NCBI RefSeq assembly: GCF_001247745.1
Contig: NZ_LAIR01000002.1
Span: forward strand, 3,162,001 to 3,226,000
Length of the DNA: 64,000 nucleotides
Direction of reading: 5' to 3'
Origin: Luteipulveratus halotolerans
Lineage (GTDB): Bacteria > Actinomycetota > Actinomycetes > Actinomycetales > Dermatophilaceae
The notes under the pieces are model-generated. The model was not told the origin of the DNA, did not search any database, and saw only the letters and a list, made by a program, of their open reading frames with translations. Every line of letters begins with the position of its first letter. Position 1 is the first letter of the stretch. The position numbers and the translations under genes are program-made. This document shows, piece after piece, positions 1 to 7,830 of this stretch.

Positions 1-135
1 TGGTCGGGTGAGCCAGGGACACGCGAGTTCGACTGGGGCCTGCTGGGCTGCGGCCTGGTTCTCGCCTACACGCTGCTGCTCGCGGCGCTGGGCGCGTACC
101 AGCTGCAGCAGATCGTGCGCGGGTGGCTCGGCTGA
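1..135 (+). CDS. C-terminal fragment of a membrane protein (5' end outside window)
   Basis: The window opens inside a gene read in frame 1, of which 44 C-terminal residues remain before the TGA at 133-135. The fragment is a short polar stretch, then about 20 hydrophobic residues rich in Leu, Ala and Gly, then a short tail with one Arg (QQIVRGWLG). This looks like the last transmembrane helix of an integral membrane protein with a very short end. Too little is left to name a family. Confidence 0.55.
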   Translation, partial: WSGEPGTREFDWGLLGCGLVLAYTLLLAALGAYQLQQIVRGWLG

Positions 136-163
136 CGCGGCACCTGCGGCGCTTCTGCGAAAC

Positions 164-185
164 CTGCCGGTCTGTCGCCCGGCAG
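164..185. terminator. short GC-rich hairpin after the first gene
   Basis: CTGCCGG and CCGGCAG form a 7-bp stem around an 8-base loop, about 30 bp after the stop of the first gene and 15 bp before the PPOX start. There is no U-tract. It may be a weak terminator, but hairpins this size occur by chance in such GC-rich DNA. Confidence 0.3.
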
Positions 186-200
186 TGTGACGATGTGCGC

Positions 201-623
201 ATGAGCGACGACGCACTCCGTGACCTGATCGCCTCACGACAGCTGGGCGTGCTCGCCACGCTCAAGCGAGACGGCCGCCCCCAGCTGTCCAACGTCACCT
301 ACGTGTACGACCGCGAGTGCGACCTGATCCGCGTCTCGATCACCGCCGGACGCGCCAAGACCGCCAACCTGCGCCGCGACCCCCGCGCATCGGTGCAGGC
401 GCAGACCGAGGACGGCTGGTCGTACGCCGTCGCCGAGGCCCGCGCCGAGCTGCTGCCCGTGGCCCGGGACGAGCACGACGCGAGTGTCGAGGAGCTGATC
501 GACCTCTACCGCGCGGCCAACGGTGAGCACCCCGACTGGGACGACTACCGCCGGGCGATGGTGGCGGACGAGCGCATCCCGCTGCACCTGCACGTCGAGC
601 GGGTCTACGGCCTGGTCCGATGA
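201..623 (+). CDS. PPOX-class, probably F420- or FMN-dependent, oxidoreductase
   Basis: A 140-residue protein of the split-barrel flavin/F420-binding fold. The N-terminus (MSDDALRDLIASRQLGVLAT, then RDGRPQLSNVTY) is the typical start of the actinobacterial PPOX F420-dependent family, and the ITAGRAKTANLRRDPR segment resembles its cofactor-phosphate loop. Such enzymes reduce small molecules in the cytoplasm; the substrate cannot be read from sequence. An upstream in-frame ATG at 123 would overlap the previous gene and add residues without family character, so ATG 201 is chosen. The stop overlaps the ATG of the next gene by four bases (ATGA), implying translational coupling. Confidence 0.85.
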   Translation: MSDDALRDLIASRQLGVLATLKRDGRPQLSNVTYVYDRECDLIRVSITAGRAKTANLRRDPRASVQAQTEDGWSYAVAEARAELLPVARDEHDASVEELIDLYRAANGEHPDWDDYRRAMVADERIPLHLHVERVYGLVR

Positions 624-1318
624 GGCTGCTGCTCACCTCGCAGGGCGTCACCAACCCCAGCATCCGTGGCGCGCTCGTCGACCTGCTGGGCAAGCCGGTC
701 GAGGAGGCGAGCGCGTTGTTCGTCCCGACGGGCGTCTACCCGTTCGGCGGCGGCGCCGGGATGGCGTGGGACGCGATGTCCGGCAGCCGCAGCGACCAGC
801 TCGTCGGTCTGGGCTGGAGGACGCTCGGCGTCCTCGAGCTGACCGCCCTGCCGACGATCCGCCCCGAGATGTGGGTGCCCGCCGTCCGCGAGGCCGACGC
901 GCTGCTGGTCTGGGGCGGCGACGTGCTCTACCTGACCCACTGGCTGCGCGCGTCCGGGCTGGCCGACCTGTTCCCGTCACTGACCGACACGGTCTACGTC
1001 GGGGTGAGCGCCGGCGCCATCGCGGTCACGTCGCACAACGTCGACGCAGAGTTCGACCTCGGCTTCGTGCCCGACGGCCACCCGATGGCTGACGACGCCG
1101 AGCACGGGCTCGGGCTGGTCGACTTCACGGTCGTCCCGCACCTCGACCACCCCGACGCGCACGGCGCTCCGCTGGCCGAGGTCGAGGCGTGGGCGGCCAC
1201 GATCCCCGCCCCGACCTACGCGATCGACGACGACACCGCCCTCACGGTCGTCGACGGCACGGTCGAGGTGATCTCCGAGGGCAGCTGGAAGCTCATCCCG
1301 CCCGCGACGCCGCGGTGA
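620..1318 (+). CDS. peptidase E-like S51 family serine peptidase
   Basis: A 232-residue class I glutamine-amidotransferase-like fold. The motif YVGVSAGAIAVTS places the expected nucleophile Ser at about residue 130, in the nucleophile elbow where amidotransferases carry Cys. This is characteristic of peptidase E, which in characterised members cleaves N-terminal aspartyl dipeptides. VWGGDVLYLTHWLR matches the conserved GGxxxxL segment before the elbow, and VPHLDHPDAHG matches the conserved histidine region. It is coupled to the upstream PPOX gene by an ATGA overlap. The product is cytoplasmic with no signal peptide. The specific substrate is inferred from family only. Confidence 0.8.
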   Translation: MRLLLTSQGVTNPSIRGALVDLLGKPVEEASALFVPTGVYPFGGGAGMAWDAMSGSRSDQLVGLGWRTLGVLELTALPTIRPEMWVPAVREADALLVWGGDVLYLTHWLRASGLADLFPSLTDTVYVGVSAGAIAVTSHNVDAEFDLGFVPDGHPMADDAEHGLGLVDFTVVPHLDHPDAHGAPLAEVEAWAATIPAPTYAIDDDTALTVVDGTVEVISEGSWKLIPPATPR

Positions 1319-1391
1319 CGGGCCGTCGTAAGCCGGTCGGTAACCTTGAGCGGTCCCTCCCCCGCTCGAACAGCCCCCGGAGACACCTGAC

Positions 1392-4300
1392 ATGAGCTCG
1401 TCGCACGCCCCTGTGCTGACCACTGTCGACGGGGGCGCCGCCCTCTCGCCGTTCCGCACCCGGGCCCTGCTCGAACGCCTCCGGGCCGTCGCGCCGCAGG
1501 TGACCGACGTCGTCGCGCGCCACGTCCACTGGGTCGCGAGCGAGGCCGAGCTCGACGAGACGACACGGGCGAAGGTCACCCAGCTGCTGACGTACGGTCC
1601 TCCCGCACCTCCCGTCCCGGGCAGTGCGACGACGCTGGTGGTCGCGCCCCGCCTCGGCACCATCTCGCCGTGGGCCTCCAAGGCCACCGACATCCTGCAC
1701 AACTGCGGCATCGACCTGCACCGCGTCGAGCGCGCGACCGAGTACGACGTCGTCCACCCCCTCGACCAGCCGCTCACCGACGAGCAGCGCACCGCCGTCG
1801 CGGCCCTGCTGCACGACCGGATGACCGAGTCGGTGCTCGACCGCCCCGAGGACGGCGCGCTGCTGTTCGAGGAGCGCACGCCCGAGCCGCTGGAGCACGT
1901 CGACGTGCTGGCCCGCGGGCGCGCGGCGCTCGAGGAGGCCGACACGGCGTACGGGCTGGCGTTGTCGGACGACGAGATCGACTACCTCGTCGAGGCGTTC
2001 ACCGGGCTGCAGCGCAACCCCACCGACGTCGAGCTGATGATGTTCGCGCAGGCCAACTCCGAGCACTGCCGGCACAAGATCTTCAACGCCGACTTCATCG
2101 TCGACGGTGACGTGCAGACGTCGAGCCTCTTCGGGATGATCCGCCACACCGAGAAGGTCGCCGGCGAGGGCACGGTCGTCGCCTACAAGGACAACGCCTC
2201 CATCATGGAGGGCGGCAAGATCACCCGCTGGATCCCCGAATCCCCCGACGGGCCAACGCGATACGGCGCCCGCGAGACCGACGCGCACGTGCTGATGAAG
2301 GTCGAGACGCACAACCACCCGACCGCGATCAGCCCGTTCCCGGGAGCAGCCACGGGTGCCGGCGGCGAGATCCGCGACGAGGGCGCCACCGGTCGAGGCT
2401 CGCAGCCCAAGGCCGGGCTCACCGGCTTCGCGGTCTCCAACCTGCGGCTGCCCGGCACCGACGAGCCGTGGGAGGGCGACGACTACGGCCGCCCCGAGCA
2501 CATCGCCTCGCCGCTCGACATCATGCTCGACGGCCCGATCGGCGCGGCAGCCTTCAACAACGAGTTCGGTCGGCCCGGGCTCGGCGGGTTCTTCCGGGTG
2601 TACGAGCAGGACGTCGCCGGTGTGCACCGTGGCTTCCACAAGCCGATCATGAGCGCCGGCGGGCTGGGCTCGATCGACGCGAGCCAGACCGAGAAGGTCC
2701 GTTTCCCCGAGGGCACCCTGCTGGTGCAGCTCGGCGGCCCCGGCATGCGCATCGGCATGGGCGGTGGCGCGGCGTCGTCGATGGCGTCCGGCACCAACGC
2801 CGCCGACCTCGACTTCGACTCGGTGCAGCGCGGCAACCCCGAGATCGAGCGGCGCGCGCAGGAGGTCATCAACCACTGCTGGTCGCTCGGTGACGACAAC
2901 CCGGTGCTGGCCGTGCACGACGTCGGCGCGGGCGGCCTGTCCAACGCCTTCCCCGAGCTCGTCGACGACGCCGGCCTCGGCGCCCGCTTCGATCTGTCGG
3001 CGGTGCCGCTGGAGGAGTCCGGCCTCGCGCCCAAGGAGATCTGGTGCAACGAGAGCCAGGAGCGCTACGTCCTCGCCCTCGCGCCCGAGTCGCTCGACCG
3101 GTTCGCGGCGCTCGCCGACCGTGAGCGCTGCCCGTACGCCGTCGTCGGCGTCGCGCAGGCCGACGGCCAGCTCGTGGTCGCCGAGTCTCCTGAGGCCGCG
3201 CCTGGTTTCGACACGGACTCGGCTAGCGCCTCGTCCGGCTCAACCAGCGGGGAGGACGGCTCGACCAGCGACGCGCCCGTGAACATGCCGATGGAGACGC
3301 TGCTCGGCAAGCCGCCGCGGATGACCCGCTACGTCAGCCGTGTCGAGCGCGGCTGCGACCCGCTCGACGTGACGCGTCTCGACGTCCGGCAGGCGGCGTA
3401 CGACGTGCTGCGCCACCCGACCGTCGCGAGCAAGCGATTCCTCATCACCATCGGCGACCGCACCGTCGGCGGCCTCACCCACCGCGACCAGATGGTCGGC
3501 CCGTGGCAGGTTCCCGTGGCCGATGTGGCGGTGACGCTGTCGGACCTCACCGGGCTGGCCGGTCAGGCGATGGCGACGGGCGAGCGCTTCCCGCTCGCGT
3601 CCGTCGACGCGCCCGCGTCGGGCCGGATGGCCGTCGGCGAGGCGATCACCAACCTGCTCGCCGCCCCGATCACGCTGCGCGGCGTCAAGCTGTCGTGCAA
3701 CTGGATGGCTGCGTGCGGTGAGCCCGGTGAGGACGCCGCGCTCTACGACACCGTGCACGCCGTCGCGATGGAGCTGTGCCCCGCTCTCGGCATCAGCGTG
3801 CCGGTCGGCAAGGACTCGCTGTCGATGCGCACCAAGTGGGACGCCGACGGTGAGGCGCGCCAGGTCACGTCGCCGGTTTCCCTGGTTGTCACGGCGTTCG
3901 CGTCGCTGCCCGACGTACGCCGCACGCTCACCCCGCAGCTGCGCGGTGGCGGTGGCGACCGACCCGAGACCTCACTCGTCCTGATCGACCTCGGCGCCGA
4001 GCGCAACCGCCTCGGCGGGTCCGTACTCGCCCAGGTGTCAGGGGAGTTCGGCGGTGAGGTGCCCGACCTCGACGAGCCGGCCCACCTCGTACGCCTCGTC
4101 GACGCCGTCAACGCGCTGCGCGGCGACGACCTGATCACGGCGTACCACGACCGCTCCGACGGTGGGCTGTGGGCGGCCGCGTGCGAGATGGCGTTCGCGG
4201 GCGGCTGCGGTGTCGAGCTGCTCGGCCTGAGCTCGGTCGCCGAGCTGTTCGCCGAAGAGCTCGGCGCCCTGATCGAGGTGCCCGACGAGCACCTCGACGT

Positions 4301-5363
4301 CGTGCTCGACCGCCTCGAGGCCGCCGGTCTCGGCGACGAGCTCGTCAGCGTCGTCGGCGGCCCGACCGCTGAGCGTCAGGTGCGCGTGCAGGTCGCCGGC
4401 GAGACCGTCATCGACGAGCCGCTGCGCGACCTCGCCCAGGCCTGGGACGAGGTGTCGTGGCGCATCAGCCGCCTGCGCGACAACCCCGAGTCGGCCGACC
4501 AGGAGCACGAGGCCTTTGGCTCGGATTCCCTTGGGCTGCAGGTCAACCCGACGTTCGACCCGACCGACGACATCGCAGCGCCGTTCTTCAACGCGGGCGC
4601 CCGACCCAAGGTCGCGATCCTGCGCGAGCAGGGCGTCAACTCCCACGTCGAGACGGCGTTCACGTTCGACCGCGCGGGTTTCGACACCTACGACGTGCAC
4701 ATGACCGACCTGCAGCAGGGCCGCACGTCGCTCGCCGACTACACCGGCCTCGTCGCGTGCGGCGGGTTCTCCTACGGCGACACGCTCGGCGCCGGTGAGG
4801 GCTGGGCGCGCTCGGTGCTGTTCGACCCGCGCCTGACCGACCAGTTCCACGAGTTCTTCCACCGCACAGGCACGTTCGGGCTCGGCATCTGCAACGGCTG
4901 CCAGATGTTCGCGGCGCTCGCCGACCACATCCCCGGCGCCGAGGCGTGGCCGCGCTTCACCCGCAACGTGTCCGAGCAGTACGAAGCCCGCCTCTCGCAG
5001 GTCGAGGTGCTCGACAGCCCGTCGATCTTCTTCAGCGGCATGGTCGGCAGCCGGCTGCCGATCGCGGTCGCCCACGGTGAGGGGTACGCCGACTTCTCCG
5101 CCCGCGGCGACCTCGCCTCGGTGCATCGCGCCGTACGCTACGTCGACGCGCAGGGAGAGGCGGCTTCGTCGTACCCGGCGAACCCCAACGGCTCACCCGA
5201 GGGGCTCACCGCTGTGACGACGCCCGACGGCCGGTTCACCGCGATGATGCCGCACCCCGAGCGGGTCCAGCGCAACGTGCAGATGTCGTGGACCGACGGG
5301 CCGATCGAGCAGGAGAGCCCGTGGCTGCGGATGTTCCGCAACGCGCGGGCCCACGTCGGCTGA
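1392..5363 (+). CDS. purL: phosphoribosylformylglycinamidine synthase, single-chain large form
   Basis: A 1323-residue FGAM synthase converting FGAR, glutamine and ATP to FGAM in purine synthesis. It is the large form that carries both the synthetase domains and, from about residue 1065, a C-terminal glutaminase. The glutaminase shows GLGICNGCQM (nucleophile near Cys1167) and MMPHPERV. Upstream lie NSEHCRHK, VETHNHPTAISPF and PVGKDSLSM. Compared with the Escherichia coli family pattern, the loop before MPMETLLGKPPRMT holds about 25 extra residues around 598-625. They are encoded by a dispersed palindromic repeat (see findings), read as GFDTDSASASSGSTSG and flanking residues. The start follows CCCGGAG. 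Nei-like glycosylase begins three bases after the stop. Confidence 0.97.
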   Translation: MSSSHAPVLTTVDGGAALSPFRTRALLERLRAVAPQVTDVVARHVHWVASEAELDETTRAKVTQLLTYGPPAPPVPGSATTLVVAPRLGTISPWASKATDILHNCGIDLHRVERATEYDVVHPLDQPLTDEQRTAVAALLHDRMTESVLDRPEDGALLFEERTPEPLEHVDVLARGRAALEEADTAYGLALSDDEIDYLVEAFTGLQRNPTDVELMMFAQANSEHCRHKIFNADFIVDGDVQTSSLFGMIRHTEKVAGEGTVVAYKDNASIMEGGKITRWIPESPDGPTRYGARETDAHVLMKVETHNHPTAISPFPGAATGAGGEIRDEGATGRGSQPKAGLTGFAVSNLRLPGTDEPWEGDDYGRPEHIASPLDIMLDGPIGAAAFNNEFGRPGLGGFFRVYEQDVAGVHRGFHKPIMSAGGLGSIDASQTEKVRFPEGTLLVQLGGPGMRIGMGGGAASSMASGTNAADLDFDSVQRGNPEIERRAQEVINHCWSLGDDNPVLAVHDVGAGGLSNAFPELVDDAGLGARFDLSAVPLEESGLAPKEIWCNESQERYVLALAPESLDRFAALADRERCPYAVVGVAQADGQLVVAESPEAAPGFDTDSASASSGSTSGEDGSTSDAPVNMPMETLLGKPPRMTRYVSRVERGCDPLDVTRLDVRQAAYDVLRHPTVASKRFLITIGDRTVGGLTHRDQMVGPWQVPVADVAVTLSDLTGLAGQAMATGERFPLASVDAPASGRMAVGEAITNLLAAPITLRGVKLSCNWMAACGEPGEDAALYDTVHAVAMELCPALGISVPVGKDSLSMRTKWDADGEARQVTSPVSLVVTAFASLPDVRRTLTPQLRGGGGDRPETSLVLIDLGAERNRLGGSVLAQVSGEFGGEVPDLDEPAHLVRLVDAVNALRGDDLITAYHDRSDGGLWAAACEMAFAGGCGVELLGLSSVAELFAEELGALIEVPDEHLDVVLDRLEAAGLGDELVSVVGGPTAERQVRVQVAGETVIDEPLRDLAQAWDEVSWRISRLRDNPESADQEHEAFGSDSLGLQVNPTFDPTDDIAAPFFNAGARPKVAILREQGVNSHVETAFTFDRAGFDTYDVHMTDLQQGRTSLADYTGLVACGGFSYGDTLGAGEGWARSVLFDPRLTDQFHEFFHRTGTFGLGICNGCQMFAALADHIPGAEAWPRFTRNVSEQYEARLSQVEVLDSPSIFFSGMVGSRLPIAVAHGEGYADFSARGDLASVHRAVRYVDAQGEAASSYPANPNGSPEGLTAVTTPDGRFTAMMPHPERVQRNVQMSWTDGPIEQESPWLRMFRNARAHVG
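3183..3249 (-). repeat. dispersed palindromic repeat unit inserted in frame in purL
   Basis: Read on the minus strand the unit starts CGCTGGTTGAGCCGG, continues with GCGCTAGCCGAG and GTGTCGAAACCAGG, and ends GGAGACTC. It matches the unit at 52339-52408 nearly base for base apart from small gaps, and both units at 47504-47674. In purL it stays open and encodes a Ser/Gly/Thr/Asp-rich stretch that the enzyme family lacks at this point. Confidence 0.85.
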
Positions 5364-5366
5364 CCC

Positions 5367-6206
5367 GTGCCCGAAGGCCACGTCGTCCACCGCATCGCCG
5401 GCGAGATCACCCGCTCGTTCGGTGGCCGGCCGGTGCGCTCGACCAGCCCGCAGGGGCGGTTCAGCGACGAGGCGGCGCTGTTCGACGGGCACCTGCTCGA
5501 CCACGCCGAGGCCTACGGCAAGCAGATGTTCGTGCGCTTCGAGGGCATCGAGCAGCAGGTCAACATCCACCTCGGCCTGATCGGCAAGTTCTTCTTCACC
5601 GCCGAGTCGGCGCCGCCGGTCGTGGGCGAGGTGCGCTGGCGGCTGTCGGCCGACGAGCCGCCGATGACGATGGACCTGCGCGGTGCCACCGTCGTCGCGG
5701 TGCGCTCCCCCGCCGAGGTCGCCGCCATCGTCCACAAGCTCGGCCCCGACCCACTGCGCTCGGATGCCGATCCTGAGGTCGCCTGGGAGCGAATCCGTAG
5801 GTCCCGCAAGGCCATCGGCGCGCTCATGATGGAGCAGACGATCTTCGCCGGCGTCGGCAACATCTATCGCGCGGAGGTGCTCTACCGGCAGCGCATCGAC
5901 CCGTTCATGCAGGGCCGGTTCCTGCGACGGGGTGAGTTCGAGGCGATGTGGGACGACCTCGTCGAGCTCATGCCGCTCGGGGTGCGTGACGGCCGCATCG
6001 ACACCGTGCTGCCCGAGCACACGCCCGAGGCGATGGGACGCCCAGCGCGCGTCGACAAGCACGGCGGCGAGGTCTACGTCTATCGCCGCGAGGGCCTGCC
6101 CTGCCTGGTGTGCGAGACGCCCGTGAGTCGTACGGAGATGGCCGCCCGCAACCTGTTCTGGTGCCGCCACTGTCAGCCACGCTCACGTCGCCGCAAGCCC
6201 AGCTGA
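5367..6206 (+). CDS. Fpg/Nei family DNA glycosylase (Nei2-like)
   Basis: A 279-residue bifunctional DNA glycosylase/AP lyase for oxidised bases. It starts PEGHVVHR after the initiator Met. In this family Pro2 becomes the Schiff-base nucleophile once Met1 is removed, and Glu3 is catalytic, which fixes the GTG at 5367 as the start. The body has the helix-two-turn-helix segment (IFAGVGNIYRAEVLYRQRIDP). The C-terminus has a four-cysteine zinc finger, CLVC and CRHC about 20 residues apart. The PEGHxVHR start favours the actinobacterial Nei2/Nei1 branch over MutM. It begins three bases after the purL stop, so it is probably co-transcribed. Confidence 0.88.
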   Translation: MPEGHVVHRIAGEITRSFGGRPVRSTSPQGRFSDEAALFDGHLLDHAEAYGKQMFVRFEGIEQQVNIHLGLIGKFFFTAESAPPVVGEVRWRLSADEPPMTMDLRGATVVAVRSPAEVAAIVHKLGPDPLRSDADPEVAWERIRRSRKAIGALMMEQTIFAGVGNIYRAEVLYRQRIDPFMQGRFLRRGEFEAMWDDLVELMPLGVRDGRIDTVLPEHTPEAMGRPARVDKHGGEVYVYRREGLPCLVCETPVSRTEMAARNLFWCRHCQPRSRRRKPS

Positions 6207-6218
6207 CCAGCGCCGTCC

Positions 6219-7760
6219 TCACCAGGGGCTGGGCTCGTAGTCCTTGACGAAGCAGCCGTAGATGTCCTCGCCGCGCTCACCGCGCACGATCGGGTCGTAG
6301 ACGCGGGCCGCGCCGTCGACCAGGTCGAGCGGGGCGTGCCAGCCCTCGGCGGCGATGCGCAGCTTCTCGTCGTGCGGGCGCTCGTCGGTGATCCACCCGG
6401 TGTCGACGGCCGTCATCAGGATCCGGTCGGTCTCGAACATCTCGCCCGCCGAGGTGCGCGTGAGCATGTTGAGCGCGGCCTTGGCCATGTTGGTGTGCGG
6501 GTGGCCCGGGCCCTTGTAGCGCCGCGAGAACTGGCCCTCCATCGCCGACACGTTGACGACGTACGCCCGCCGCGCGCCCGCCTCGACCGCCGCGCGCATC
6601 GACGGGCGGAGTCGCGAGATCAGGATGAACGGCGCGGTGGAGTTGCACAGCTGCACCTCGAGCAGCTCCAGCGGGTCGACCTCCTGCACGCGCTGGGTCC
6701 AGGAGTTGTTGCGCTGGGTGTCGGGCAGCAGACCGCCCGCATCGACAGCCGTGCCGGCGAGGTGGGCGTCGAGGCTGGCGTGGCCGGCTTGCAGCGCGAG
6801 CGCCGTCATCGACGCGGCGTTCTGCGACGCCAGCTGTCGGGCCTCGGCCTCCTCGACCGACTCGTCCTCGTGGTGCGCGACGGCGTGCTGCTTGAACGTG
6901 CCGAGCAGCGCAGCCGGGTGCGCCTCACTGATGCGGTCGAACGTCACGACGTCCGGCAGCGCGAGATCTGTTGGCAGTGGGGCGGATTCGAGGTCAACGA
7001 GCCGGCTGTACGAGCCCGGCGACCGGCGTACGGTCTGGGCCGCGTTGTTGATGAGGATGTCCAGCGGGCCGGCCGCGGCCACCTCGTCGGCGAGCGCCAC
7101 GACCTGGGTGGGGTCGCGCAGGTCGATGCCGACGATCTTGAGGCGGTCGATCCAGTCGGCCGAGTCCTCCTGAGCGGCGAACCGCCGCACGGCATCGCGC
7201 GGGAAGCGCGTCGTGATCGTCAGGTGGGCGCCGTCACGCAGCAGCCGCAGCGCGATGTACATGCCGATCTTGGCGCGGCCACCGGTCAGCAGGGCGCGGC
7301 GACCGGTGAGGTCGGTGCCCTGGTCGCGCTTGGCGTGCGACTTCTCGGCGCAGGTCGGGCACAGCCAGTGGTAGAACGCGTCGACCAGCGTGTAGTCGGC
7401 CTTGCAGATGTAGCAGCCGCGCGGGTTGATCAGCTCGCCGGCGTACGACGCCGTCGTGGTCGACGTGAGCAGGATGCCCTGGGTCTCGTCGTCGATCCGC
7501 ATCGGCGACCCGGTGGCGGTGGCCTCCAGGATCGCCATGTCGTGCTCGAGGGCCGGGCGCTTGGCCTCACGGCGGCGAGCCTTGCGGATCTGCTTGTACA
7601 TCCGCCCGGTGGCCCGCTTGACCGTCTGGATGTCGGGGTGGTCGGCCGGCAGGGTCGGCAGCTGTTCCATGACCCGCAGCACCGTCGCGAGGTCGTCGGG
7701 ATCGAGCCCGGCGTCGCCGGACTCCACGGGCTCGTCCGGCGAGGCGGTCTGGGCAGTCAC
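6219..7760 (-). CDS. zinc-ribbon/SDR fusion oxidoreductase
   Basis: A 513-residue two-part protein. Residues about 1-110 are acidic and helical. Residues 116-137 carry CYIC and CPTC, a probable zinc ribbon. From about 155 a short-chain dehydrogenase/reductase domain begins, with the nucleotide-binding motif TGGRAKIG and a strong INNAAQT. The expected catalytic segment reads VSAMEGQFSRRYKG, later HPHTNMAKAALNML. The Lys is present, but four residues before it is Thr rather than the canonical Tyr, while a Tyr lies further upstream. GTG 7760 is preferred because upstream codons show no family character. Convergent with the glycosylase gene. Substrate unknown. Confidence 0.8.
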   Translation of the reverse strand: MTAQTASPDEPVESGDAGLDPDDLATVLRVMEQLPTLPADHPDIQTVKRATGRMYKQIRKARRREAKRPALEHDMAILEATATGSPMRIDDETQGILLTSTTTASYAGELINPRGCYICKADYTLVDAFYHWLCPTCAEKSHAKRDQGTDLTGRRALLTGGRAKIGMYIALRLLRDGAHLTITTRFPRDAVRRFAAQEDSADWIDRLKIVGIDLRDPTQVVALADEVAAAGPLDILINNAAQTVRRSPGSYSRLVDLESAPLPTDLALPDVVTFDRISEAHPAALLGTFKQHAVAHHEDESVEEAEARQLASQNAASMTALALQAGHASLDAHLAGTAVDAGGLLPDTQRNNSWTQRVQEVDPLELLEVQLCNSTAPFILISRLRPSMRAAVEAGARRAYVVNVSAMEGQFSRRYKGPGHPHTNMAKAALNMLTRTSAGEMFETDRILMTAVDTGWITDERPHDEKLRIAAEGWHAPLDLVDGAARVYDPIVRGERGEDIYGCFVKDYEPSPW

Positions 7761-7830
7761 GCCGAGGATCGTAGGCGGGACCTTCGCCAACAGCCAGCGG
7801 GCGCCGTCCCCGGCTGGGATCGTGGACCTG

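Noticed and set aside
1293..2918. open frame opposite the start of purL
   Set aside because: It is antisense to well-conserved PurL motifs and its product shows no family features.
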